Origin: CBINFS01 sp966250015
Lineage (GTDB): Bacteria; Bacteroidota; Rhodothermia; Rhodothermales; DASSAV01
Direction: 5' to 3'
Length of the DNA stretch: 64,000 bases
Assembly: GCA_966250015.1 (NCBI GenBank)
Contig: CBINFS010000004.1
Coordinates: 62,001-126,000 of the forward strand
The position numbers and the translations under genes are program-made. Within the stretch, counting starts at the first letter, position 1. Each line of letters opens with the position of its first letter. This document shows, in pieces, positions 46,118 through 55,471 of the stretch. The notes beneath the pieces were generated by a model that was given only the letters and a program-made list of their open reading frames with translations, was not told the DNA's origin and made no database searches.

Positions 46118-47113
46118 GTGTTTATGTACGACGTCGTCATCGTAGGGGCGGGGCCGATCGGCCTCGCCTGCGGGATATCCGCAAAGCGCAGAAACCTGAA
46201 CGCCCTCATCATCGACAAAGGCGGGCTGGTCAACTCGCTCGTCGGCTACCCGACCAACATGGAGTTTTTCTCAACGCCCGAGCTGCTCGAGATTGGCGGC
46301 CACCCGCTCACGACCTTCCGGTACAAGCCGATCCGTGAGGAGGCGATCGATTACTACCGGGGCGTTGCAGTTGCCGAGAAGCTCCAGATCAAGCTTTACG
46401 AGGCCGTGACGGGCCTCGAGGGCGAGGACGGCTCCTTTACCGTCCTGACGGAGAAAGGCGCTTACAGGTGCCGTAAAGTCGTTCTGGCGACCGGATTTTT
46501 CGACCGTCCCAGATTGCTCGGCGTCCCGGGTGAGGACCTGCCCAAGGTCACCCACTACTACAAGGAGCCCTACCCCTACATGCTCCGCAAAGTCGCGATC
46601 ATCGGGGCGAAAAACTCGGCGGCAAAAGCGGCGCTGGAGTGCTTCCGAATGAGCGCCGAGGTCACGCTCGTCATTCGCGAGTCCGGCATTTCGGACAGCG
46701 TCAAGTACTGGATCAAACCCGACCTCGAAAACCGCATCCGCGAGGGCAGCATTAAGGCCTTTTTCAACTCGCACGTCACCCGGATCACGCCCGACGCCCT
46801 GCACTTCGACTCACCCGACGGCCCGCAGGTCATCGAAAACGACCACGTGCTGGCCCTCACCGGTTACGAGCCGGACTACACGCTGCTCAACCTTTTCGGC
46901 ATCACGTGCCGTGACGACGAAATGCTCACGCCCGAGCTCAACGAGGAGACGTTCGAAACCTCGCGCCCCGGCGTCTACATGGCCGGCACCGTCTGCGGCG
47001 GCCTGAATACGAGCCGTTGGTTCATCGAAAACGGCCGAGACCACGCCGAGCGGATCATGGAGGATATCAGACGACGGCAAGAGGGGTGGGATCCCAAAAA
47101 CATCACGGGCTGA
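46118..47113 (+). CDS. ypdA: YpdA-family bacillithiol disulfide reductase
   Basis: A 331-residue flavoprotein (GTG start; ATG two codons later). VVIVGAGPIGLACGISAKRR is the FAD-binding motif. NSLVGYPTNMEFFSTPELLE, YYRGVAVAEKLQIKLYE, VLATGFFDRPRLLGVPGEDL and VAIIGAKNSAAKAALECFRM (NADPH-binding) are distinctive of YpdA, and there is no CxxC redox pair as in thioredoxin reductase. YpdA reduces bacillithiol disulfide with NADPH. With bshA at 9221 it supports a complete bacillithiol redox system. The last plus-strand gene before the repeat-bearing gap. Confidence 0.93.
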   Translation: MFMYDVVIVGAGPIGLACGISAKRRNLNALIIDKGGLVNSLVGYPTNMEFFSTPELLEIGGHPLTTFRYKPIREEAIDYYRGVAVAEKLQIKLYEAVTGLEGEDGSFTVLTEKGAYRCRKVVLATGFFDRPRLLGVPGEDLPKVTHYYKEPYPYMLRKVAIIGAKNSAAKAALECFRMSAEVTLVIRESGISDSVKYWIKPDLENRIREGSIKAFFNSHVTRITPDALHFDSPDGPQVIENDHVLALTGYEPDYTLLNLFGITCRDDEMLTPELNEETFETSRPGVYMAGTVCGGLNTSRWFIENGRDHAERIMEDIRRRQEGWDPKNITG

Positions 47114-47182
47114 CAGATAATCTGAAAATAAATATCGGCTTATTTCGCTTGCAAAAATACACTAAATAGCTACCCACCCATA

Positions 47183-47328
47183 CTCCCTTCCTGGACAGGA
47201 GGAGCCGGGGATGGTAGACTAAATGGCCTCAGTATCTGCATATAGCCTCGAATGTCATAGTTATTTTAAGCGCGCTGACATCCCGTTTAATCGACCACCC
47301 CTGTATCCCCTCCTGTCCAGGAGGGGAA
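47183..47328. repeat. Inverted pair of palindromic repeats (MITE- or REP-like)
   Basis: Two related units lie about 70 bases apart in opposite orientation: 47183-47218 (core CCTGGACAGGAGG) and 47291-47328 (core CCTCCTGTCCAGG). Each contains its own hairpin; the second is a perfect nine-base stem CCCCTCCTG (47307-47315) with CAGGAGGGG (47318-47326). Outside the cores, GGGGATGG and the reverse complement of CCACCCCT also correspond. This is the look of short interspersed palindromic elements of FCB-group genomes or of a very small inverted-repeat element. There is no coding capacity. The rest of the 47114-47441 gap holds only a terminator at 47388. Confidence 0.6.
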
Positions 47329-47387
47329 TTTGTTTGTGTAGCAATTTGGTTAGTAATTAGTTGTTATTTTAAACTTACAGCAAACAG

Positions 47388-47419
47388 AAAGGGGTGAGCC
47401 GGTGGGCCCACCCCTTTTT
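47388..47419. terminator. Terminator between ypdA and the PorV-like gene
   Basis: AAAGGGGTG (47388-47396) pairs with CACCCCTTT (47409-47417), giving a nine-base stem with a loop rich in GGCCC that can pair internally. The plus strand continues with Ts (to 47420). It lies 22 bases past the stop of the minus-strand PorV-like gene, whose transcript it probably ends; the minus strand has TTTCTGTTTG after the stem. Confidence 0.75.
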
Positions 47420-47441
47420 TGTTGCCGATAAAGGCGATTTG

Positions 47442-48479
47442 TCAGAGAGCTACGCTCGCCGTGATCATCTGCACGTTGCCGAGCAGCTCGGTCGGACGGT
47501 AGGCGTAGTCGACCATGAGCTGCGTGCCGACGGCGTCGATGCGGAGGCCCGCGCCGACGTTCCAGCCTTTGAACGCGGTCAGGTCCATGTTCTCCTGCCA
47601 CTGGTAGCCGCCGCGCACGTACAGGATGTTACGCAGCGAGAGCTCCAGACCGCCGGAGTACAGGTCGGCGTCGAGCGAGTTCGACTGGAAGTTCGCCAGG
47701 AACGTCGCCGAGGCGTCCGCACCCGCGTTGATCGTGTACGAGGCGCCGAAGTTGAGCAGCGAGGGCAGCTCGTAGCCGGCGGACTGTATGGCGACCGAGT
47801 TCGTCGTGGACGTCTCACTCTGGCCGGGGATGCGGACCTCACGGACGAGGCCGTCGCCTGCATACTTCATCGTGAGCCCGAAGTTATTCAGGCTGACGCC
47901 GAAGCGGAGGCCGGTCTCGCCGACGGTGTAGTTCATACCCGCATCGAAGGCGATGCCGGTGGCGCTCATGTCGTCGATCGTCTCGTTGAGCAGCTTGGCC
48001 GTGATGCCGGCCGCGATACGATCGGTGAACTGGCGGGCATACGATCCACCCACCGTGATGACCGACGCCGACCATTCGAGCGACGTGATCTCGGGGCTCG
48101 CCTCGGTGGTCAGTGGAATGTCGCCGAAGTCCCACGCCGTGACGACGAGGGCGAGCTGGTTGTTACCGAGGCGCTGCCCGATACCGAACGTGTTGACGCC
48201 GATGTCGGCCAGGTAGTTCATGCGGCTAAAGAGGGCGCTCGTTCCGGGGTTCGAAACGAGGCCTGCTGGGTTGATCGTAAGGGCCTCGAGGCCGTTAATG
48301 TCCGGCAAGCCGCCGGTGAGCGTCCCGCCGAGCGAAGCGATCCGAGCGGTCGAGGGGACGAGCAGGTACGCCGCACCGGCCGTTCCCCCCGTTCCTTCGA
48401 TCTGCGCCTCTGCCCGGAGCGGCAGGAAGGCCGTCACCAGGAAGAGCAGGGCGAGGTATATGATGCTTCTTGTTTTCAT
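47442..48479 (-). CDS. PorV/PorQ-family outer-membrane protein
   Basis: A 345-residue protein with AGGAGG a few bases before the start. Signal peptide about 1-26 (LLFLVTAFLPLRAEAQ). The mature N-terminus TGGTAGAAYLLVPSTARIAS then LGGTLTG, then LEALTINPAGLVSNPGTSAL is the PorV/PorQ (UPF0164, FadL-like) signature. Many beta strands follow, and the chain ends ELLGNVQMITASVAL. PorV-type barrels carry T9SS substrates from the translocon to surface attachment. It is the last gene of a minus-strand triad with a CTD-bearing protein and a TonB receptor. Dedicated shuttle for the neighbouring protein is inference. Confidence 0.88.
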   Translation of the reverse strand: MKTRSIIYLALLFLVTAFLPLRAEAQIEGTGGTAGAAYLLVPSTARIASLGGTLTGGLPDINGLEALTINPAGLVSNPGTSALFSRMNYLADIGVNTFGIGQRLGNNQLALVVTAWDFGDIPLTTEASPEITSLEWSASVITVGGSYARQFTDRIAAGITAKLLNETIDDMSATGIAFDAGMNYTVGETGLRFGVSLNNFGLTMKYAGDGLVREVRIPGQSETSTTNSVAIQSAGYELPSLLNFGASYTINAGADASATFLANFQSNSLDADLYSGGLELSLRNILYVRGGYQWQENMDLTAFKGWNVGAGLRIDAVGTQLMVDYAYRPTELLGNVQMITASVAL

Positions 48480-48528
48480 TTCTGTATATCCTCCTACGCT
48501 TGAGAATGCATTCCGTTAAACGGGCGGC

Positions 48529-51500
48529 TTAGAGCTCATTCAGCTGGATGAGCTTCTTGACGACACCAAACTTGATGATCTTTTCGCCAATGACGGAGCC
48601 GTCAGCCCGTTTCGCCTCGACGTGTACGAGGTACATGCCGCTGGCGATGGGAAGTCTATCCTGCGTCTGGAGATCCCAGTTGATGTAGGTGTCGGGGCCG
48701 CTCTTCTCGAGCGTACGAATCAAGGTACCGTTGAGGGTGAAGATCCGAATGGTTGCCCGCTCGGGCAGGTTCGTGATCCGCACCACGTCGACGATACGCG
48801 AGACCTCGTAGGCCGAAGCGCCCTTGTACGGGTTCGGAACGATGGTGATGTCGTCGATCGAAGCGGTGGCGACAGAGTCGACGCCACGGCTCGGCGCCAG
48901 GTTGGCCGTATCGAACGTAAACGTGTCACCGGCAAGGTTCGGCTTCGTCGTACGGTACCGGATGATCGTTCCCGGCGGCTGCGCGATGTACTGATCCTCG
49001 AACGGCACGATGATCGAACGGCCGATGGTGTAGAGGTCCGGCCAGTTTTCGTCGAGCGCAGCGGAGACCGCCTCCTGATCGTTCAGTATGGCTTCCTCGT
49101 CGTAGGGGACGGAGGTCGCATAGATCCGCTCCCAACCGGCCAGGGCATTGCCGAACGTCGGATCGGCGTCGCCGCCGGCGATGGTACCAAAGGCCGGGTT
49201 CAGGCCCCAATAGTTGTCGCCGTTGTCGTCGAGGATCGTGACGTGAACCTGCCTTTCGGTGCCGTCGGCGTAGAGCTCCCACACCTGGAACGGAAGACGT
49301 CCCTGGGGCCCGCCTCTAACGACGAGGTCGTCCGTGACGATGAACAGGCTGTCTTCACCGGTAGAGCTGGTCGCCTGGCCAACCTCGATCACGCCGTCCG
49401 GGTCTTCGAGCCATCCCTCCATCCTGATGTAGGGATCCGAGTAGTTGAAGGCTATCTGGCCGTTCTCCTCGGGGTTCTCGACGAACCGGATCTCGACGTC
49501 GGTCGGAGCGATGCCGCCGAGCCCGGGGAGGCCCTGCGAGAAGAGCCAGTCGGTTCTCGGGATGATGTCTGCAGGCGCCCCGACACCCTGAGCCGTAATG
49601 AAGAAACGTGGCGGCAGGTTCGGGTCGCTGAGCGCGAAGTCCAGACGCCTCTGCGTACCGGCAGGTGTTATCTGGACGATGCCGTCCATCTTCTTCTCCG
49701 GTCCCACGATGTCGAAGGACAGGCCGTCGATCACGAACAGCCCGGTGCCCTGAGGCGGCGCCGCGCCGGTCCGACGGGCGTAGTCTTCACCGTCGAACAC
49801 CTTCTGGTTGGTCGTCTGGTTGATGATGTCATAAACCGTCAGCGTGACCTCGTGGCCTTCGGAGTCGGTCACTTTAACGTCCTTGAAGACGACCTGGTAC
49901 GTCGCGCCGGTCACCTGCGCCGGGTCGACGACCGTCACGTTGATCGATCCCTGGCCTACCTGGTCGACGATGACCGTATCCGGGGAGGCGCCAAGCGCTC
50001 CGGCAACGAGCTGCGTACCTCCGTCCCTCGGGCCGATCTTCGACGGAACCACCGTGACCCTGCGGATCGGGCTGCGGTAAGCCCGCGGCGAGGAGAACTC
50101 ATTGTAGGCATACGCCTGGACGCCGAAGTAGTATTCCTGATAGTTCGTCAGATTGCTGAACTGGTAGGAATACTGGAGGCCGCTGTCGGTACCCGGCACG
50201 TCGAGGGTCACGAGGCCATCCTGCTCCTTGAGGATGCGGGTGACGCCGTTTTCCTTGTCGAAGACGGCCACGATCTCACCCCGCGCGTCGCTGGGGGAAT
50301 TGAACTGGTAGAGGATGAAGCCCTCAAAGTCGTACGTCACGTCGTCGACGTCCGAGATCAGCGGGTTGACCGCCGAGTAACGGCCGAGGAAGTTGTTGCT
50401 GGTGGGCGGGTAGTCCCAGGTCAGCAGGACACCCTGGTCGACCGGTGTGGCGGTCACGCGCGGCGCATCGGGCGGAGCAGGCAGCTCGAAGTTGATGTCG
50501 AAGACCTGCTGCGCGAGGAGGTCGTCCTGCTTTAGCTTGGCAAGCGAAGCGAGGCGCGGGTTGGACGCATCGGGCTCGGCCTGCGCCCACACGATACCGA
50601 AGACGATTTCCTGGACGTCGCCGGGGTTCATCGTAAACGGACCGGCCGACATGATGAAGCGGCGGTCGCCCGGGCTGATGGCGGTGCCGGCGCCGTCGAT
50701 GTTCTCCTCACTCCAGAAGGCAGGCGGCATCGCCGGGTACATGTACTTGGCCGGGGTTTCGGAGAAGCCGCGCCCCGTACCACCAAACGTGACCGGAACA
50801 CCGTCCTTCCAGAAGCCGGTCAGGTAACCGTAGTAGTCCGAGGCTACGAACGGGTTGCCGTCCGGGGCTTCGTTTACGTTGTTGTAGTAGATGAAACGCT
50901 GCATGCCGAGTCGCTTCGCGTTCTCGTGCACGGTGCCGTCGGGGTCGATCCACGTTTCACCGGGGGCTTCGACGAGCGGCCCCTGGAAGAAGTCGTAACC
51001 GAGCGCCGGTGGCACGTTGCCGTAACCGGTGGACCCACCATCGTTGTTGTCGCCGTTGTAAACGTAACCGAGGCCGAGGAGGGTGTCGGATCCGACGTAG
51101 TCGTCGCCGGCGTCACCGAGGTCAGGGTCGGACCAGAGACCGATGTAGGTGTCGGTCAGCGGCTGGTCGCCGTGATAGGTGAGCTTGTATTTGTAGAAGG
51201 TCGTATTGCCGAGCGCACCTGCCTGGTTGAAGGCGAAGGCGGTCACCTGTGCTTCGAGGCCGATCGGCGGCGTCTCGGTTTCCTTGTGCGGAGCTGAGAC
51301 GTCGTTCATGACCCACCAGATGGTCTGGTCGCCGAGCACCTGGGGACGGTCGCCGCCGGCCAGGTTGTAGTTGTTCGGGTTGCCGTCGCCGTCGACGACG
51401 GGGGCGCCGAGCTCGAAGGGCCAGCTCTGCATGTCGGCGGTAGCCGTACCGGTCGCTTCGTACTCCTCGATGTCGGCTTTGCTGACTTTCCAGAGCTTGT

Positions 51501-51942
51501 CGTAGGGAGCGCAGTTCGTCGGGGCGGTCCCGTCGGGGAAGATCGGGCCCGGCCTGAACTCGAAGTTGTCGTAGGTGGCGGCCGCCATGCGCAGCTCGTT
51601 GCCTACGTACCCACCGATCCAGATGCTCGATGCAAACACCGCTTTCTGGCCGGAGCCTTTCGGGACCTCGTAAAGGTCGCCGCCCTGATAGAAGAGGTTA
51701 CCGTTGTTAAACAGGCGGGCGCGGACGTTGTTGACGTCGAGCTCAGCCGAGGCGCTGCCCGGATCGAGGCACTCCCCGGCCCGAACGAACGACGAAGACG
51801 TTTTGCCGGCCGCAGACGAGTTGGACTGTTTCGGCCTTGGATCTTTGTCCTTGTCCGGCTCCGCACCGTACACAGTCGTTACGGACGCCAGCGTAAAGAC
51901 CAGAGCAAAGAGCAGCAGTCCAGTATTTCTAAAGACTTGCAT
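48529..51942 (-). CDS. Giant exported protein with FN3-like region and T9SS-type C-terminal domain
   Basis: From the ATG at 51942 (GGAG upstream), 1137 residues. Signal peptide about 1-26 (LLLFALVFTLASVTTVYGA). The N-terminal half is an Asp/Gly/aromatic-rich surface domain (SSIWIGGYVGNELRMAAATY, YLTGFWKDGVPVTFGGTGRG, MSAGPFTMNPGDVQEIVFGI). An FN3-like segment lies near 500 (APPDAPRVTATPVDQGVLLT). The last about 110 residues, from ITIVPNPYKGASAYE through RIFTLNGTLIRTLEKSG to IASGMYLVHVEAK, form a type A-like T9SS sorting domain. It is likely secreted or surface-bound with the adjacent PorV-like barrel and TonB receptor. No enzyme motif seen. The frame is open to 52035, but the signal peptide sets the start. 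Confidence 0.85.
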   Translation of the reverse strand: MQVFRNTGLLLFALVFTLASVTTVYGAEPDKDKDPRPKQSNSSAAGKTSSSFVRAGECLDPGSASAELDVNNVRARLFNNGNLFYQGGDLYEVPKGSGQKAVFASSIWIGGYVGNELRMAAATYDNFEFRPGPIFPDGTAPTNCAPYDKLWKVSKADIEEYEATGTATADMQSWPFELGAPVVDGDGNPNNYNLAGGDRPQVLGDQTIWWVMNDVSAPHKETETPPIGLEAQVTAFAFNQAGALGNTTFYKYKLTYHGDQPLTDTYIGLWSDPDLGDAGDDYVGSDTLLGLGYVYNGDNNDGGSTGYGNVPPALGYDFFQGPLVEAPGETWIDPDGTVHENAKRLGMQRFIYYNNVNEAPDGNPFVASDYYGYLTGFWKDGVPVTFGGTGRGFSETPAKYMYPAMPPAFWSEENIDGAGTAISPGDRRFIMSAGPFTMNPGDVQEIVFGIVWAQAEPDASNPRLASLAKLKQDDLLAQQVFDINFELPAPPDAPRVTATPVDQGVLLTWDYPPTSNNFLGRYSAVNPLISDVDDVTYDFEGFILYQFNSPSDARGEIVAVFDKENGVTRILKEQDGLVTLDVPGTDSGLQYSYQFSNLTNYQEYYFGVQAYAYNEFSSPRAYRSPIRRVTVVPSKIGPRDGGTQLVAGALGASPDTVIVDQVGQGSINVTVVDPAQVTGATYQVVFKDVKVTDSEGHEVTLTVYDIINQTTNQKVFDGEDYARRTGAAPPQGTGLFVIDGLSFDIVGPEKKMDGIVQITPAGTQRRLDFALSDPNLPPRFFITAQGVGAPADIIPRTDWLFSQGLPGLGGIAPTDVEIRFVENPEENGQIAFNYSDPYIRMEGWLEDPDGVIEVGQATSSTGEDSLFIVTDDLVVRGGPQGRLPFQVWELYADGTERQVHVTILDDNGDNYWGLNPAFGTIAGGDADPTFGNALAGWERIYATSVPYDEEAILNDQEAVSAALDENWPDLYTIGRSIIVPFEDQYIAQPPGTIIRYRTTKPNLAGDTFTFDTANLAPSRGVDSVATASIDDITIVPNPYKGASAYEVSRIVDVVRITNLPERATIRIFTLNGTLIRTLEKSGPDTYINWDLQTQDRLPIASGMYLVHVEAKRADGSVIGEKIIKFGVVKKLIQLNEL

Positions 51943-52063
51943 GCGTGATATCTCCACGTATTGATTTAATTCCGGAAGGTTCGAATCGCCGGATCTCCTT
52001 CGGGCTCCGCAAAGTCCCGGCAGAAGCAGGGGCATCGCGGAGCGGGATCCGGAGAGACGAATC

Positions 52064-55000
52064 TTAGAAGGTCAGACGTACGCCGAGGCGCGTCTGGCGG
52101 GGCAGCGAGTAGCGCAGGCCACCAGAGTAGTGGTAACCGCCCAATCCAACCGGGGCATTTGCATACGCCTGGTAGTTGAAGGCGTAGGCATCTCCGGCAC
52201 GCGGATCGCCGAGCGCTTCCGCTGCACCATTGACCAGACGGCGCCCCTCTTCGGTCGCGAGGTACCCGTCGTTATCCGGCAGGCCGGAGGCGCGGTAGAC
52301 GCCGAGGGTATTGCGCGTGTTGAAGAGGTTCTGCACCCAGAGGAAGGCAGTCAGCGAAGCGTCTCCGCTGATCTGGAACCGGCGGTCGATCCGCAGATTG
52401 ACCAGGTTCATCCAGGGCAAGCGGGCCTGGTTGATACCACCACGCACGGGAGCAGTGAAGTCTTCGACGATCCGGAACGCCGTTCCCTGCTGCAGCTTCG
52501 TGTAAGGCATGCCGCTGCCGAGGTTGGCGACGACGTTGACGCCAAAGTTGGACAGCGGGTACGCGCCAAAGATCATTGGGCCTTCGTTTTCGCCGAGGCG
52601 ATAGTCCAACGTGATGTTGAAGACGTGGCGACGGTCGAAGACGGTCGGCGTGATGAAGTTCGGCGCATAGCCACCCAGCGACGAGCGCCACGCGATGACG
52701 CGGTTCGAGTTGGCGTCGGAGCCGGTGCCCTGTGCGAAGGACAGCGTGTAGTTCGCATTCAGCGATACGTTGTTCGTCCGCCTGAGGTCAAACTCGATCT
52801 CGGCGCCCTTCGTGACGGCAAAGTCGTCGTTGCCGTAGGTCTGGAGACCGGCCGGGAACAGCTCGGGCACGTTCTTGATCTGGATCAGGTTATCCTGCCG
52901 GCGATAGAAGCCGGAGATCTGGAGTGCAGCCCGGGAGCCGAGCGACTGACGGAAGCCGAGCTCGTACTGCGTCGTTTTCTCGGGCTTCAGCGACGGGTTG
53001 CTCAGGATGTTCTGCGACGAGACCGCCTGAAAGCTGTAGAACGGCTGGTAGCCGGCTTCGGAAGGACGCTGCGACGTCACGTTGTAGCTCGCGAAGAAGA
53101 GCGCCTGGTCGGTGACCGGGAAGGAGACGCCGATGCGAGGCATGAACGTCACCTGCGGCTCGTAGTCCTTGAAGATCTTGGACGAGAACGCATTTTCGCC
53201 GGGGATACGCCGCGGCGTCGCGCCGAGGGCTTCGAGGGCCTCGAACTTGGTCTCCTGGCCGTTGGCATCGTAGAAGTTGCCGTCCAGGTCGCGATAGCCC
53301 CTGACCGATTCACCGGAGAAGTAGACTGCGTAGTCGTTACCGATGTTCGAAGGAACGGTCACGCCCGAGAGGTCGCCGGCACGGATGATCGGCTCGATGG
53401 AGTAGGGATCGAAGAGCACCTCGGTGTTGTTGTCGAACACGTCGACGCGGACGCCAAGGCTGATCACGAGGTCCCGATACTCGATCTTATCCGAGAGGTA
53501 ACCGGCAAAGTAGACCGGTTTGTAGGGCGCTACGTTGTAAACCCACGCGGAGTCCGGGTTGCTGCTGCCGCGAGCGAAGAGGTCGATGTTGTGCTCGTTG
53601 ACCTCGTTGATGCCGCGGAAGTCGTACCCGTACCATACGGCACGCGGTTCGAACGCAAGGTACGGGAGCTGGTCGTACCGCTCGTAGGGCGTTCCGGCCT
53701 CGACGTTGTCGTCGGGCATGTACCGTGCAAGACCGATCGGAGACGCGTTGCGGAAGTACCGGATGGTCCTCGTCTCGAACTCACCGCCGAACTCGATCTG
53801 GTTCAGGCCGATCTGCGTGGTGGCGCTGGCTGAGATACGGTACTGATCGCGGTTGCCTTTCTCATAGTCGTCCGCAATCCTGCCTGGGAGGTAGAACGTG
53901 CCCGGCTCGACCGCACCGGCAGAACCCGCACCGTCGGTGATGTTCGACCGACGGACGTACGAGTAGGTGGTGACACCGTTCTCATCGGTGGTGGCCTGAA
54001 GCTGGCGGTAACCTGCCAGGATCGAGTTGGCCGGATGATCGATGTCGCCGTACCAGTACGTGTCTTCGACGTTCTTCGAGAACTGATTGGACCAGGTCCA
54101 GAACTTGTCGTTCGTGTAGTCGGCCTGGATCTGGAAGAAGGTCGAGTTCGATAAGTACTGCCGCCAGGTTACGTACGCACGAACGTTGCGATCTTCATTT
54201 TTGAAGAAGTGGTCGCGCGCGTAGAGCGAGTTGATGTAGTCGTAGGTATCCCACTTGTTCAGCGCGAACGAGCCGCCGAGACGGAGGCTGACCGACTGGA
54301 CGGGCGTGAACGTCAGGTTACCCGTAAAGTCGAGCTGCTGGTCTTCGGCTGGTTTGGAGCGGCTCATCTCGAAGGCGTCTGCCGTGTAGAGGTTCGGCCG
54401 GCTGAGCGGAACGCCCGTAACGAGCTGGGCGGTCGACGCATCGAACGGGGAGTCGAACATGAGCTGACTCATGTCGAGCTGCTCGATGATCTGTTCGGCC
54501 GTGCCGGGACTGATGTTCCGCGGCAGGGGCGCATAGTTGATGTTTCCGTTCGCATCGCGAAGCTGGAGGACCTGCGGGGCGGCAATGAGCCGCTCGTATT
54601 CCGCATCGGGAAGCCTCGGCGTCTTGATGGCAAACGGGTTGCGGTCGCTCTGGAGGGTACCCTGAGCGGAGACGAAGAAGCTCAGTTTTTGCGGGATGAC
54701 CGGGCCGCCGAGTGTGAATGAACCCAGATTGTACCCGTAGCCGTCGAGCACCTCGGAGGTGATAGCCTCTGCACTACCGGTGAAACGGGTCTGTCCACCC
54801 TTCGTCGTAATCGAGATGATGCCCGACATGGCGTCGCCGTAGCGAGCGGGGATGGCGCCGATCAGCATCTCCTGCTCCTGCACGGCCTGCTGCGGGACGC
54901 CAATCGAGTTGATACCACCGTAGACCTTGACGCCGTCAACGTAGTAGGAGACTTGTTGTTCGCGGCCACCGCGAATGAACAGGTCTTCAGAACCCGCATT

Positions 55001-55471
55001 ATTGACGACGCCGCCCTGTAGCGCGGCGACGCTGACGACCCCACGGACGGGCAGGTTCTCGATCTGCTCGGCCGTCACTACTTTGGGAGCGCCGATAGCG
55101 TCCTTCTGGATAAGCGGGCGTTCGTACTCGACGACGATTTCATCGAGCTCAACGCCTGGCGAGAGCGTAAAGTCCAGCTCTCGCGTATAGCCGGCGTTGA
55201 TTTCTACGTTTTCGACTGTCTGCGCCTGGTACCCGACGAAGGACGCCTGTACGTTGTACGTGCCGACTGGTACGCCGATGATGAAGTAGTTTCCATCAAC
55301 GTCTGTGATGGTACCCATCTGCGTGCCGTCGAGTAACACGTTCGCTCCCGGGAGAGGCTCGCCCGTGGAAGCGTCGAAGACGCGACCGGCGAGCTTACCG
55401 GTGCTCTGTGCCATCACCAGCAAGGGTGTGGCGAGCAGCAAGAGTACAAGCGTACCCCATTTGCGTAACAT
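52064..55471 (-). CDS. TonB-dependent receptor with carboxypeptidase-regulatory-like domain
   Basis: A 1135-residue outer-membrane receptor with AGGAGGT upstream of the start. Signal peptide about 1-21 (LVLLLLATPLLVMAQ). A CarboxypepD_reg-like domain (about 25-110: GKLAGRVFDASTGEPLPGAN, GTYNVQASFVGYQAQTVENV) precedes the plug (RPLIQKDAIGAPKVVTAEQI, LFIRGGREQQVSYYVDGVKV). A long 22-stranded barrel region follows and ends in RLTF with the terminal Phe. The substrate cannot be told. It is the first gene of a triad with the CTD protein (93 bases between chosen reading frames) and PorV-like barrel; there is no SusD-type lipoprotein. Confidence 0.93.
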   Translation of the reverse strand: MLRKWGTLVLLLLATPLLVMAQSTGKLAGRVFDASTGEPLPGANVLLDGTQMGTITDVDGNYFIIGVPVGTYNVQASFVGYQAQTVENVEINAGYTRELDFTLSPGVELDEIVVEYERPLIQKDAIGAPKVVTAEQIENLPVRGVVSVAALQGGVVNNAGSEDLFIRGGREQQVSYYVDGVKVYGGINSIGVPQQAVQEQEMLIGAIPARYGDAMSGIISITTKGGQTRFTGSAEAITSEVLDGYGYNLGSFTLGGPVIPQKLSFFVSAQGTLQSDRNPFAIKTPRLPDAEYERLIAAPQVLQLRDANGNINYAPLPRNISPGTAEQIIEQLDMSQLMFDSPFDASTAQLVTGVPLSRPNLYTADAFEMSRSKPAEDQQLDFTGNLTFTPVQSVSLRLGGSFALNKWDTYDYINSLYARDHFFKNEDRNVRAYVTWRQYLSNSTFFQIQADYTNDKFWTWSNQFSKNVEDTYWYGDIDHPANSILAGYRQLQATTDENGVTTYSYVRRSNITDGAGSAGAVEPGTFYLPGRIADDYEKGNRDQYRISASATTQIGLNQIEFGGEFETRTIRYFRNASPIGLARYMPDDNVEAGTPYERYDQLPYLAFEPRAVWYGYDFRGINEVNEHNIDLFARGSSNPDSAWVYNVAPYKPVYFAGYLSDKIEYRDLVISLGVRVDVFDNNTEVLFDPYSIEPIIRAGDLSGVTVPSNIGNDYAVYFSGESVRGYRDLDGNFYDANGQETKFEALEALGATPRRIPGENAFSSKIFKDYEPQVTFMPRIGVSFPVTDQALFFASYNVTSQRPSEAGYQPFYSFQAVSSQNILSNPSLKPEKTTQYELGFRQSLGSRAALQISGFYRRQDNLIQIKNVPELFPAGLQTYGNDDFAVTKGAEIEFDLRRTNNVSLNANYTLSFAQGTGSDANSNRVIAWRSSLGGYAPNFITPTVFDRRHVFNITLDYRLGENEGPMIFGAYPLSNFGVNVVANLGSGMPYTKLQQGTAFRIVEDFTAPVRGGINQARLPWMNLVNLRIDRRFQISGDASLTAFLWVQNLFNTRNTLGVYRASGLPDNDGYLATEEGRRLVNGAAEALGDPRAGDAYAFNYQAYANAPVGLGGYHYSGGLRYSLPRQTRLGVRLTF

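Noticed and set aside
48622..50535. 637-codon plus-strand open frame opposite the CTD-bearing protein
   Set aside because: Arg/Val/Asp-rich shadow with no motifs; the minus frame has a signal peptide and sorting domain.
52130..53833. 567-codon plus-strand open frame opposite the TonB receptor
   Set aside because: Shadow frame with the same Arg/Val/Asp bias as other antisense frames; the receptor is unambiguous.
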